Source: Microbacteriaceae bacterium 3FA27C10
GTDB taxonomy: Bacteria > Actinomycetota > Actinomycetes > Actinomycetales > Microbacteriaceae
Reading direction: 5' to 3'
DNA: 64,000 nucleotides
Assembly (NCBI GenBank): GCA_005502775.1
Contig: SCNI01000015.1
Coordinates: 1-64,000 of the forward strand
Positions within the stretch are counted from its first letter, which is position 1, and each line of letters starts with the position of its first letter. The notes under the pieces are model-generated. The model did no database searches. It saw nothing but the letters and a program-made list of their open reading frames with translations, and was not told where the DNA came from. This document shows, one piece after another, positions 28,371 through 38,518 of the stretch. A program made the position numbers and the translations under genes.

Positions 28371-29489
28371 CTAATGACCCAGGTAGGGAGCCACAACCAC
28401 TTCGATGCGCTGGAATTCCTTGAGGTCGGAGTATCCGGTGGTCGCCATCGAGCGGCGCAGCGCGCCGATCAGGTTGGCGGTGCCGTCGGCGACCGGCGAG
28501 GGCCCGTAGAGCACCTGCTCGAGCGACGCCACCTGGCCGACGTGAACGCGGTTGCCACGCGGCAGCTGCGAGTGGTGCGCCTCGGGACCCCAGTGCCAGC
28601 CGCCGCCGGGGGCGTCGCTGGCGCGGGCGAGCGCGGTGCCGAGCATGACGGCATCCGCTCCCATCGAGATGGCCTTCACGATGTCGCCGGAGGTGCCGAG
28701 GCCGCCGTCGGCGATCACGTGCACGTAGCGGCCGCCCGACTCGTCCATGTAGTCGCGGCGGGCGCCGGCCACGTCGGCCACGGCCGTCGCCATGGGGGCG
28801 TGGATGCCGAGCGTCGCGCGGGTGGTGGATGCCGCGCCGCCGCCGAAGCCCACGAGCACGCCGGCGGCGCCGGTGCGCATGAGGTGCAGAGCCGCGGTGT
28901 AGGTGGCGGCGCCGCCCACGATGACGGGCACGTCGAGTTCGTAGATGAACTTCTTGAGGTTGAGCGGTTCGACGGTCTTCGACACGTGCTCGGCCGAGAC
29001 GGTGGTGCCGCGGATGACGAAGAGGTCGACGCCGGCGGCGACGACCGTCTCGTAGAGCTCCTGGGTGCGCTGCGGCGAGAGCGCGCCGGCGACGGTCACT
29101 CCGGATGCGCGGATCTCGGCCAGGCGGGCGGCGACCAGCTCGGGCTTGATGGGCTCGGCGTAGATCTGCTGCATCCGCTCGGTGGCACGGCCCTCGGGCA
29201 GTTCGCGGATCTCCGCGAGCAGGGGCTCGGGGTCTTCGTAGCGGGTCCAGAGACCCTCGAGGTCGAGCACGCCGAGGCCGCCGAGCTGGCCGATCATGAT
29301 GGCGGTCTGCGGTGAGACGACCGAGTCCATCGGGGCGGCGAGCACCGGGATGTCGAAGTGGTAGGCGTCGATCGACCAGCTCACCGAGACGTCCTGCGGA
29401 TCGCGCGTGCGGCGCGAAGGGACGACGGCGATGTCGTCGAAGGCGTAGACGCGGCGGCCCCGCTTGGAGCGTCCGATTTCAATTTCCAT
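28371..29489 (-). CDS. guaB3: GuaB3 family IMP dehydrogenase-related protein
   Basis: 372 residues; an IMPDH/GMP-reductase barrel without CBS domains. N-terminal MEIEIGRSKRGRRVYAFDDIAVVPSRRTRD is diagnostic of actinobacterial GuaB3. The loop that carries the catalytic Cys in IMPDH (GPGSICTTR in the neighbouring guaB) reads GGGAASTTR here: Ser replaces Cys, which I believe is usual for actinobacterial GuaB3. So IMP dehydrogenation by the standard mechanism is unlikely; the role is unsettled. The ATG at 29489 is preferred over the GTG one codon upstream. Adjacent to guaB, separated by a large inverted repeat. Confidence 0.93.
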   Translation of the reverse strand: MEIEIGRSKRGRRVYAFDDIAVVPSRRTRDPQDVSVSWSIDAYHFDIPVLAAPMDSVVSPQTAIMIGQLGGLGVLDLEGLWTRYEDPEPLLAEIRELPEGRATERMQQIYAEPIKPELVAARLAEIRASGVTVAGALSPQRTQELYETVVAAGVDLFVIRGTTVSAEHVSKTVEPLNLKKFIYELDVPVIVGGAATYTAALHLMRTGAAGVLVGFGGGAASTTRATLGIHAPMATAVADVAGARRDYMDESGGRYVHVIADGGLGTSGDIVKAISMGADAVMLGTALARASDAPGGGWHWGPEAHHSQLPRGNRVHVGQVASLEQVLYGPSPVADGTANLIGALRRSMATTGYSDLKEFQRIEVVVAPYLGH

Positions 29490-29530
29490 CACGCCTCATC
29501 CTATCCGGCGCACTCCCCCACGACGCGAAG

Positions 29531-29610
29531 CGAGCCGGCCGAGGTTCTCGCTCCCGCCGCCTTCGAGCTCCGCTCAACCGAAGGCGGGAGCGAGAACCTC
29601 GGCCGGCTCG
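29531..29610. repeat. 28-bp perfect inverted repeat between guaB and guaB3
   Basis: Arms 29531-29558 and 29583-29610 pair over 28 bp without mismatch; the 24-base loop contains a further near-complementary pair (CTTCG / CGAAG). It begins 17 bases after the guaB stop. It could terminate guaB transcription, but the arm is much longer than other terminators here and there is no U-tract, so a mobile repeat (REP/MITE-like) is possible. I saw no second copy in this window. Confidence 0.9.
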
Positions 29611-29627
29611 CATCCCCACGAATGAAC

Positions 29628-31259
<1,632 letters not shown>

Positions 31260-31316
31260 CTATTACTATCAGGCAAGCGTGCCGCTGGAGTCACGCACCG
31301 TCCCGAAGGGCAGAAC

Positions 31317-32720
31317 TTGACGACACAATCCGTGCCGGCCAGACAGATCGGTCGATTGCTCCACGACAGACGCCGTCTGACCGGGGCGTTGATGATCGTC
31401 TTCGCGCTCCTCGGCGTCTTCCTCTTCGGCACCTCGAGCCCGGCCTTCGCGGCCACCACGCCTCCCACGGCCTCGGCCTCGGCCTCGTGCACGGCCGATG
31501 CGACCACCGGATGCATCCAGGGCACCATCAACCAGCCGAGCGGTGACCCGGCGGTCGGGGTCTCCCTGCACGTCACCGGCGCCGGCGGCTTCGACGAGAC
31601 CATCACCACCAACGACCAGGGCAAGTGGGTCGTCGCCATCACGACGGCGGGTCAGTACCAGGTCGAGGTCGACGAGAGCAGCCTCCCCGAAGGTCAGTCG
31701 CTCGACGCCTCGGCCACCAACCCCGCCACGGTCGACGCCGCACTCAACAAGAACACCGGCCGCATCTTCAAGCTCACCGGCGGTTCGGGCGACAGCTCCT
31801 CGGGAACCACCGCACCCACGGATTCGTCGGGCGGCGTGACCTGGGAGCGCTTCCTGCAGCAGGCGGCCTCCGGCCTCCGCCTCGGCCTCCTGCTCGCGCT
31901 CGCCTCGGTCGGCCTCTCCTTGATCTACGGCACCACCGGCCTCAGCAACTTCGCGCACGGCGAGCAGGTGACCCTCGGCGGCATCCTCGCCTACGTGTTC
32001 GCGAACCTGCTGGGCTGGAACCTCATCCTGGCCGCGATCGTGACCGTGGTGATCTGCGCGGCCACCGGGTACATCCAGGACTGGCTGATCTGGAAGCCGC
32101 TCCGAAGGCGCGGCATGTCGAACATGCAGATGATGATCGTCACGATCGGCCTCTCCCTGGCACTGCAGTACACCTTCCAGTTCTTCATCGGAGCCGGCAC
32201 GGTACGCATCGACCGGTCGAACCCGAAGACCGTCGACCTCGGCGCCATCACGCTCTCCGAGCAATCGCTCTGGGCGATGCTCATCGCGGTGATCGCCATC
32301 GTGCTCGTCGGCTTCTTCCTGCTGCGCACTCGCATCGGCCGGGCCACGCGCGCCGTCTCCGACAATCCCGCGCTCTCCGCCGCGTCGGGCATCAACGTCG
32401 ACGGCATCATCCGGCTGGTGTGGACCCTCGCGGCCGGCCTCGCCGGCCTGGCCGGCATCATGCTCGGCCTGGTGCTGAACGGCATCAGCTGGCAGACGGG
32501 TCTCCAGCTGCTGCTGCTGATGTTCGCGGCCACCACCCTGGGCGGCCTCGGAACCGCCTTCGGCGCCCTCGCCGGCGCCCTCATCATCGGCATGGTCGTC
32601 GAGCTCACGAACCTCGTTCTCCCGGGCGACTTCAAGTACGCGACCGCATTGCTCATCCTGATCCTCGTGCTGCTGATCCGGCCGCAGGGGATCTTCGGCC
32701 GCCGTGAGCGGATCGGTTAG
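31317..32720 (+). CDS. livH: branched-chain amino-acid type ABC permease with secreted N-terminal domain (LivH-like)
   Basis: 467 residues, TTG start at 31317 with AAGGG six bases upstream. Residues about 170-467 are a LivH permease (RLGLLLALASVGLSLIYGTTGLSNFAHGEQV, later TLGGLGTAFGALAGALIIG). Before it come a signal-like helix with an AFA-A cleavage-type site (residues 20-46), a Cys pair (SCTADATTGC), and a carboxypeptidase-regulatory-like beta domain (CIQGTINQPSGDPAVGVSLHV ... ITTAGQYQVEVDE, about 65-125), then a Ser/Gly/Thr linker. Typical LivH is about 290 residues, so roughly 150 residues are extra. It heads the livHMGF operon. Solute class is inferred from family. Confidence 0.9.
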   Translation: MTTQSVPARQIGRLLHDRRRLTGALMIVFALLGVFLFGTSSPAFAATTPPTASASASCTADATTGCIQGTINQPSGDPAVGVSLHVTGAGGFDETITTNDQGKWVVAITTAGQYQVEVDESSLPEGQSLDASATNPATVDAALNKNTGRIFKLTGGSGDSSSGTTAPTDSSGGVTWERFLQQAASGLRLGLLLALASVGLSLIYGTTGLSNFAHGEQVTLGGILAYVFANLLGWNLILAAIVTVVICAATGYIQDWLIWKPLRRRGMSNMQMMIVTIGLSLALQYTFQFFIGAGTVRIDRSNPKTVDLGAITLSEQSLWAMLIAVIAIVLVGFFLLRTRIGRATRAVSDNPALSAASGINVDGIIRLVWTLAAGLAGLAGIMLGLVLNGISWQTGLQLLLLMFAATTLGGLGTAFGALAGALIIGMVVELTNLVLPGDFKYATALLILILVLLIRPQGIFGRRERIG

Positions 32721-32731
32721 AAGGGCGCATC

Positions 32732-33721
32732 ATGAACGAACTGATGACAACACTCAACGCGATCCTGGCGTCGGCGCTCTCTCCGGGCACCGCGGCGCTG
32801 GCGATCGCGGCCATCGGCCTCAACATCCACTTCGGCTACACGGGTCTGCTCAACATGGGCCAGGCCGGCTTCATGCTGATCGGGGCATACGCCTTCGCCA
32901 TCTCGATCATCGGCGGGCTGCCCCTCATCCTGGCGGTGATCATCGCTCTCGCCGCAGCCGTGCTCTTCGCGCTCGTCCTCGGGGTGCCGACGCTGAAACT
33001 GCGCGGCGACTATCTCGCGATCGTCACCATCTCGGCGGCGGAGATCATCCGCATGGTCGGGCGCTCGTCACTCCTCACGAACATCACGGGCGGCTCGAAC
33101 GGCCTCGTCGGCAACAGCTATCGAGGCCCGTTCACCGACCTCTCCTTCCTGGGTGACGGCCAGTCCGGCTTCGGCCCGTGGAACTACGACAACACGGGCT
33201 CCGACGGCTGGTGGATCCGGCTCGTCGCCTGGGCGCTCGTGGCGCTGTTCAGCGTGATGGTGTTCCTTCTCATGCGCAGCCCCTGGGGCCGTGTGCTCCG
33301 CGGCATCCGCGAAGACGAGGATGCCGTGCGCGCGCTCGGCAAGAACGTCTACTCCTACAAGATGCAGGCGCTCATCCTCGGCGGCGTACTCGGCGCAGTC
33401 GCCGGAGTGGTCTACATCCTGCCCGCTTCGCTGCAGGCCGACAGCATGGGCCGGTCGATGACCTTCTTCATCTGGACGGCGCTCCTGCTGGGCGGGGCGG
33501 CGACCATCTTCGGCCCCATCCTCGGCGCGATCGTGTTCTTCGCGCTGCGTCTCCTGGTTCAGGGCCTGGCCGGCCAGTTCGTGCCGGCGAGCATCATGAC
33601 CTCGCAGCAGACCGAGCAGTTCTCCTGGATCCTGATCGGTGTCACGCTGATGTTGATCGTGATCTTCCGTCCGCAGGGAATCCTCGGAAACAAGAAGGAG
33701 CTGAGCTTCAATGCCAGGTGA
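32732..33721 (+). CDS. livM: branched-chain amino-acid type ABC permease LivM
   Basis: 329 residues with eight to ten membrane helices. Second permease subunit of the importer. Family motifs: GLNIHFGYTGLLNMGQAGFMLIGAYA near the N-terminus, LRGDYLAIVTISAAEIIR, and the EAA-type loop RSPWGRVLRGIREDEDAVRALGKNVYSYKMQAL before ILGGVLGAVAGVVY. Starts 11 bp after livH, with AGAAGGGCGC as ribosome binding site. Ends overlapping livG by 11 bp. Confidence 0.95.
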   Translation: MNELMTTLNAILASALSPGTAALAIAAIGLNIHFGYTGLLNMGQAGFMLIGAYAFAISIIGGLPLILAVIIALAAAVLFALVLGVPTLKLRGDYLAIVTISAAEIIRMVGRSSLLTNITGGSNGLVGNSYRGPFTDLSFLGDGQSGFGPWNYDNTGSDGWWIRLVAWALVALFSVMVFLLMRSPWGRVLRGIREDEDAVRALGKNVYSYKMQALILGGVLGAVAGVVYILPASLQADSMGRSMTFFIWTALLLGGAATIFGPILGAIVFFALRLLVQGLAGQFVPASIMTSQQTEQFSWILIGVTLMLIVIFRPQGILGNKKELSFNAR

Positions 33722-34706
33722 TCCCGTGATCGACATCCACGAAGGCTCCGCCGCCGCCCGGGCGGCTCTCGTCGGCCTCGACGGCAAGCCCGGTGTCTCG
33801 AAACCCGACTCCATCCTGACCGTCGACAACGTGGTGCGCCGCTTCGGCGGCATGACCGCGGTGAGCGTCGACCACCTCGAGGTGCAGCGCGGGGTCATCA
33901 CCGCACTGATCGGGCCGAACGGCGCCGGCAAGACCACCTTCTTCAACCTCATCACGGGCTTCGACAAGCCGAGTTCCGCGCCCCGGCTGATCGGTGGCCC
34001 GAAGGCCGGCGAGGCCGCCAAGTGGGAGTTCAACGGCACCCCGCTCGGGATGACCGGAGCCGCGAAAGTGGCGAAGCAGGGCATGGTGCGCACCTTCCAG
34101 CTCACCAAGGCGCTCGCCCGCATGACGGTCATGGACAACATGCTGCTCGGCGCCCGCGACCAGCCCGGCGAGAACCTCTTCATCTCCCTCATCAAGCCGC
34201 TCTGGGCGGCACGGGAGAAGGAGGTCCACGCCAAGGCGGAGGAGCTGCTGCAGCGGTTCAAGCTCTACGAGAAGAAGGACGACCTGGCGGCGAGCCTGTC
34301 TGGCGGACAGAAGAAGCTCCTCGAGATGGCGCGGGCGCTCATGAGCGACCCCACCATGATCATGCTCGACGAGCCGATGGCGGGCGTGAACCCCGCGCTG
34401 ACGCAGTCACTGCTCGGCCACATCCAGGCCCTGCGTGACGACGGCATGACCGTGCTCTTCGTGGAGCACGACATGCACATGGTGCGGCACATCTCCGACT
34501 GGGTGGTCGTGATGGCCGAGGGCCGTGTGGTGGCCGAAGGCCCTCCCGGCGACGTCATGGAAGACCAGGCGGTGATCGATGCCTACCTCGGCGCCCACCA
34601 CAACACCGACCTGGGCGACGACTCCCTCCTCACCGACGAGGTGGCTGAGGAGCTCGCGAAGGAGATCTCCGAAGAGGACGCGAACACCGAAGGGGAGAAG
34701 AAATGA
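33711..34706 (+). CDS. livG: branched-chain amino-acid type ABC ATPase LivG
   Basis: 331 residues, longer than the usual 255. About 40 extra residues precede the ABC domain, and a 40-residue acidic tail (LTDEVAEELAKEISEEDANTEGEKK) follows it. Walker A GPNGAGKTTFFNL, Q-loop FQLTKALARMTVMDNMLLGARD, signature LSGGQKKLLEMARAL, Walker B MIMLDEPMAGVNP, switch VEHDMHMV. The C-terminal VEHDM and VMAEG elements are typical of LivG. ATG at 33711 lies inside livM and follows AAGGAG. Overlaps livF by 4 bp (ATGA). Confidence 0.95.
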   Translation: MPGDPVIDIHEGSAAARAALVGLDGKPGVSKPDSILTVDNVVRRFGGMTAVSVDHLEVQRGVITALIGPNGAGKTTFFNLITGFDKPSSAPRLIGGPKAGEAAKWEFNGTPLGMTGAAKVAKQGMVRTFQLTKALARMTVMDNMLLGARDQPGENLFISLIKPLWAAREKEVHAKAEELLQRFKLYEKKDDLAASLSGGQKKLLEMARALMSDPTMIMLDEPMAGVNPALTQSLLGHIQALRDDGMTVLFVEHDMHMVRHISDWVVVMAEGRVVAEGPPGDVMEDQAVIDAYLGAHHNTDLGDDSLLTDEVAEELAKEISEEDANTEGEKK

Positions 34707-35494
34707 GCTTGGCTGCAGCCGCCTCGGCGCCCGAGCCCGTGATGCGGGCGACCGACCTGGTCGCCGGCTACCTGCCGGGCGTCAACATCCTGAACGGGTG
34801 CAATCTCGATGTCTACCCGGGCGAGCTGATCGGCATCATCGGGCCGAACGGCGCCGGCAAGTCGACACTGCTCAAGGCTCTGTTCGGCCTCGTGAACGTG
34901 CGCTCCGGCAGCGTCACCCTGAACGGGCGGGACATCACCGGTCAGAAGGCGAACAAGCTCGTGCAGGCCGGGGTGGGCTTCGTTCCGCAGACCAACAACG
35001 TCTTCCCCTCCCTCACCATCGAAGAGAACCTGCAGATGGGGCTGTTCCTGCGCCCCAAGATGCTGAAGGAGCGGCTCGAGTCGATCTTCGACCTGTTCCC
35101 GGTGCTCGCAGACCGCCGCGCCCAGCGTGCGGGCTCCCTCTCGGGCGGAGAACGCCAGTCGGTCGCCATGGCGCGCGCTCTGATGATGGACCCCTCGGTG
35201 CTGCTGCTCGACGAGCCCTCCGCCGGGCTGTCGCCGGTGCGCCAGGACGAGACGTTCATCCGCACCCGCCGCATCAACAAGACCGGTGTCTCGATCATCA
35301 TGGTGGAGCAGAACGCCCGCCGCTGCCTGCAGATCTGCGACCGCGGCTACGTGCTCGACCAGGGCCGAAACGCCTACACCGGCACCGGCCGCGAGCTCGC
35401 CGACGACCCGAAGGTGATCGAGCTCTACCTCGGAACCCTTGCGAAGGACGTCGAGGCCGACGCCAAGGGCCCCGACGCCCCCGGCGCCATCTGA
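34703..35494 (+). CDS. livF: branched-chain amino-acid type ABC ATPase LivF
   Basis: 263 residues. Second ATPase of the importer, pairing with LivG. Walker A GPNGAGKSTLLKAL, the LivF-type loop GVGFVPQTNNVFPSLTIEENLQMGL, signature LSGGERQSVAMARAL, Walker B LLLDEPSAGLSP, switch MVEQNARRCLQI. Last gene of livHMGF; two hairpins follow before the convergent binding-protein gene. A short acidic tail (DVEADAKGPDAPGAI) is the only unusual part. Confidence 0.95.
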   Translation: MSLAAAASAPEPVMRATDLVAGYLPGVNILNGCNLDVYPGELIGIIGPNGAGKSTLLKALFGLVNVRSGSVTLNGRDITGQKANKLVQAGVGFVPQTNNVFPSLTIEENLQMGLFLRPKMLKERLESIFDLFPVLADRRAQRAGSLSGGERQSVAMARALMMDPSVLLLDEPSAGLSPVRQDETFIRTRRINKTGVSIIMVEQNARRCLQICDRGYVLDQGRNAYTGTGRELADDPKVIELYLGTLAKDVEADAKGPDAPGAI

Positions 35495-35517
35495 CACGGC
35501 AGCTCTGCTGCGCCGAA

Positions 35518-35557
35518 CGGCTGCGGGCCCGACCATCACCGGTCGGGCCCGCAGCCG
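35518..35557. terminator. terminator after livF, shared with the convergent gene
   Basis: 17-bp perfect stem (35518-35534 with 35541-35557), loop ATCACC. It lies 23 bases after the livF stop. A second, imperfect hairpin (about 35591-35624) closer to the convergent binding-protein gene probably serves that gene. Confidence 0.85.
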
Positions 35558-35590
35558 TTAATGCGACGCCACCGGCCCCGGAAACGCCGA

Positions 35591-35624
35591 GAGCGGGCCC
35601 GACCCCGGAGGATCGGACCCGCTC
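35591..35624 (-). terminator. terminator after the first binding-protein gene
   Basis: GAGCGGGCCCGACC (35591-35604) pairs with GGATCGGACCCGCTC (35610-35624) with a few wobble positions. It lies about 20 bases past the stop codon of the binding-protein gene read on the minus strand and facing livF. Confidence 0.6.
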
Positions 35625-35645
35625 TGCGGTCGAGGCGACTACTCC

Positions 35646-36977
35646 TTAGTAGGAGGTCTGACCCTCGATGGCCTGCTGCCAGATCGGCTTGTTGGCGTCA
35701 TCGAACTTGTAGATTCCGATGAAGGCCGACGAGGGCTCGTTCTTCTCGTTGAACGGTCCGACGCCCGACTGACCCTTGTAGTGGATCTCCTTGCCGTCGG
35801 TGAGCAGCTTCGAGCAGTCCGCGAAGGTCGTGCACTCGGTGCCACCCGTCGATCCGGAGACCGCGGCGAGGTTCTTCTGCACGTCGGCCGACACGTTCGA
35901 GCCCGCCTTCTGCGCGGCGAGGGCCGCGAGGATGGTGGCGTCGTACGACTCGGGGCCGTAGGAGAAGTCGCTCAGGGTCCCACCCTGAACGTCCTTGTAC
36001 CACGACACGAGCTGCGCCTTGAAGGCGTCGTTCGGGTTCGCGCCGGGGATCGTGCCCTGGGCGTTCAGGAGGGTTCCCTTGTCGAACGCCGTGCCGTAGT
36101 CCGAGGTGTTGCCGTCGGAGTAGTAGGTCTTCGACATGTCGAAGCCCTGTGCGACGAGCTCGGGGATGATCGCCTTGGTCTCATCGAAGGCGAGGATGAC
36201 GATCGCGTCGGGCTTCGACGCGATGGCCGCGGTCACCTCGGAGGAGAAGGTGGTCTGACCGGGAGGGAACTCCTGGCCGGCTCCCTTGGCGCCGTAGACG
36301 ATCTTTCCACCGGCGGACTCGATCGAGGCCTGGGTGAAGTCGCGGAGACCGGTGCCGTAGGCGTCGTTGAACACGAGGAAGGCGATGTTCGAGTTGCCGT
36401 CACCCGTGATCAGCTGGCCGAGGGCCGAACCCTGCACCGAGTCCGGCGGAGCGGTCCGCCAGTAGAACGGGCTGTAGCCCGAGAGCTTCGCAGACGTGTT
36501 CGCCGGGGAGATCTGGACGATCTTGGCCGAGGTGAACTTGTCGACGACGTTCAGGGAGACACTGGACGAAGCGGCGCCGATGGCGACCGAGACACCCGCA
36601 TCGATGAGCTTCTGGGCGCTCGCGGTCGAGACCGAGAGGTCGGTGCTGTCACCGGAGTCGGACTCCAGGATGCACGCCTTCGCCCCGTTCACTCCACCGG
36701 CCGCGTTGATGTCGGCGACGGCGAGGCCGACACCGGCCTGCTCCGGCGGGTTGAGGAACGCGAGGTTACCGGTCTGCGGCAGGATCGTGCCGACGACGAG
36801 GCCGTCCTTCGTGCTGGCTCCGCTCGCGCAGGTCGCGGATGCGTAGGTGGTGGCCGAGTCGGTCGACGCCGTGGTCGACGTCGTGCTGCCCCCGGATGCG
36901 CAGCCGGAGAGCGTGATGGCGATGATGCCCGCTCCCGCCAATACGGCTGTCCGGAGGGCATTCTTGGATCGAATCAT
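35646..36977 (-). CDS. livK: substrate-binding lipoprotein of the liv importer (copy 1)
   Basis: 443 residues from the ATG at 36977. N-terminal lipoprotein signal with lipobox LSGC (MIRSKNALRTAVLAGAGIIAITLSGC). Then a periplasmic-binding-protein type I fold: VVGTILPQTGNLAFLNPPEQAGVGLAVADINAAGGV, DSGDSTDLSVSTASAQKLIDAGV, SYGPESYDATILAALAA. Near the C-terminus is CTTFADC, a Cys-x5-Cys pair also present in the two downstream paralogues. Presumably captures the solute for livHMGF, which is convergent and adjacent. Solute not evident from sequence. Full length for the family. Confidence 0.93.
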   Translation of the reverse strand: MIRSKNALRTAVLAGAGIIAITLSGCASGGSTTSTTASTDSATTYASATCASGASTKDGLVVGTILPQTGNLAFLNPPEQAGVGLAVADINAAGGVNGAKACILESDSGDSTDLSVSTASAQKLIDAGVSVAIGAASSSVSLNVVDKFTSAKIVQISPANTSAKLSGYSPFYWRTAPPDSVQGSALGQLITGDGNSNIAFLVFNDAYGTGLRDFTQASIESAGGKIVYGAKGAGQEFPPGQTTFSSEVTAAIASKPDAIVILAFDETKAIIPELVAQGFDMSKTYYSDGNTSDYGTAFDKGTLLNAQGTIPGANPNDAFKAQLVSWYKDVQGGTLSDFSYGPESYDATILAALAAQKAGSNVSADVQKNLAAVSGSTGGTECTTFADCSKLLTDGKEIHYKGQSGVGPFNEKNEPSSAFIGIYKFDDANKPIWQQAIEGQTSY

Positions 36978-37119
36978 CCTGAGAACCCTTTCATGATGCG
37001 CGCGCTCTATGAGCTCCCCAGGCGAGAGCCAGCGCGGTGATTTCACAAAGCTAGGCCGTGATTGTTTCAATCGTGTGTTCTCGGACTACACCAAGCACAT
37101 CGTTAGCAATTCGTGATAG

Positions 37120-37140
37120 CCGATCGGGAAGAGCGATCGG
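37120..37140 (-). terminator. short hairpin after the second binding-protein gene
   Basis: CCGATCG (37120-37126) pairs with CGATCGG (37134-37140), loop of seven, immediately next to the TGA of the copy 2 gene on the minus strand. A modest stem; probably a weak terminator before the promoter region of copy 1. Confidence 0.45.
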
Positions 37141-37141
37141 G

Positions 37142-38452
37142 TCACTTCGCGGGCGTGAGACTGCCGAAGACCGTGCCGATCGTCGCGGGTGCACCGTCGG
37201 CTCCGTAGAGCACGGCTGCTGCGGAACCGGCTTGCTCGACCCCGGCGGCGGAGAGCGAGAGCGGCCCCGTGAGACCGTCGAAATCGATGTCGACTCCGGC
37301 CGCCTGCAGCTGGGCGCACTCGTCGTAGGCCGTGCAGCGCGTGCCCTCGTTCGTCACGATCGGCAGCTGGGCGGCGATCGCCGCACCCGCCGGGTCGCCC
37401 GCCGCATTGGCGGCCAGCGCGATCGCGATCACGGCGTCGTGTGCCTCGGCGGCGAAGCGCGTCGAGCTGAGCCCGGGGGCGATGCCGGCGAGCTGGCCGA
37501 GGAACTGCGCGTCGGCGGTCACTCCCGCCCGCACGCCCGCTACGCAGTCGAGGGCGCCGCCCGCGGCGACGCCGGCGTAGTCGGCCGCGCTCTGGTCGAG
37601 CAGGTGGAGTGAGGCCGGAGCGATCCTGCCTGCGGCGAGCAGGCTGTCGAGCCCGGCCTGGTCGAGCGCGTGCGAGATCACCACCACGGCGTCGGGAGCG
37701 GATGCGCCGACCGCGTCGGCCGCCGCCGCGAACGACCCCGAGGGCCTCACCAGGGCGTTGGCGGAGACCGTCCCGCCGGCCGCCTGCAGAGCTGTGGTGA
37801 ACGCGGCGGAGACAGCGGCGCCGTACGCATCGTCGACGGCGATGACGCCGACCGTGCTGGCGCCGCCGTGCGTGAGCTGCTGCGCGAGCGCGGAGGCCTG
37901 GAGTGCAGCCGAGGGCACGAAAGACGGCGCCGACGCCGGAGCGGTGTACGCCGAACGGTCGATCGCGGTGTCGGTCGCCGAGGCGAACACCGCCCCGGCT
38001 GACGTCACCTGGTTGACCGCCGCGGCGGTGTCAGGCGAAGACGGGCCGACCACGGCCGTCGCACCCTGGGTGAGGACGGAGCCGGCATCCGCCGTCGCGG
38101 AGCCGATGACCCGCAGGTTGCCGCCGAGCACGCCCGTCGGACTCGCGTCGATCTCCCGCGCAGCGAGTGCGACGCCGGCCGCGACCGCGGCGGCCTCGGC
38201 CGATCCGTTGCCGATCGACCCGAGCAGCAGCGCGTCGCCGCGCACCAGGGCGGCGGGCGGCGCCTCGGCCGCCGGGGTGGCATCCGTGCTCGTCGGAGTG
38301 CTCGTGCGGCACGGCGAGCCGGGTGCCGGGCTGCTGCCCGCATCGGCGCTGCAGCCGGCGCACACGAGGGCGACCGTGGCGGCGAGGGCGAGTACCGTGG
38401 CGCCGCGGCGAGCGCCGTGTGGGGCGAACAGTGACCGGAGGGGAACGCTCAT
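37142..38452 (-). CDS. binding lipoprotein, LivK family (copy 2, Ala-rich)
   Basis: 436 residues from the ATG at 38452 (MSVPLRSLF). Signal peptide ends in lipobox CAGC (LALAATVALVCAGC). The type I binding fold is complete but unusually Ala-rich: DALLLGSIGNGSAEAAAVAAGVALAAREI, GATAVVGPSSPDTAAAV, DDAYGAAVSAAFTTAL, AEAHDAVIAIALAANAAGD. The C-terminal Cys-x5-Cys is CTAYDEC. Sequence is clearly related to copy 1 but diverged, so it may bind a different ligand. It lies 164 bp downstream of copy 1 on the same strand order copy 3, copy 2, copy 1. Confidence 0.85.
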   Translation of the reverse strand: MSVPLRSLFAPHGARRGATVLALAATVALVCAGCSADAGSSPAPGSPCRTSTPTSTDATPAAEAPPAALVRGDALLLGSIGNGSAEAAAVAAGVALAAREIDASPTGVLGGNLRVIGSATADAGSVLTQGATAVVGPSSPDTAAAVNQVTSAGAVFASATDTAIDRSAYTAPASAPSFVPSAALQASALAQQLTHGGASTVGVIAVDDAYGAAVSAAFTTALQAAGGTVSANALVRPSGSFAAAADAVGASAPDAVVVISHALDQAGLDSLLAAGRIAPASLHLLDQSAADYAGVAAGGALDCVAGVRAGVTADAQFLGQLAGIAPGLSSTRFAAEAHDAVIAIALAANAAGDPAGAAIAAQLPIVTNEGTRCTAYDECAQLQAAGVDIDFDGLTGPLSLSAAGVEQAGSAAAVLYGADGAPATIGTVFGSLTPAK

Positions 38453-38518
38453 GGTGCCCCATCCTGCCATCGCCGCCCATCGACCGGCTGAGCGTGTCTG
38501 GGAGGCCCCCTCAGCGGG

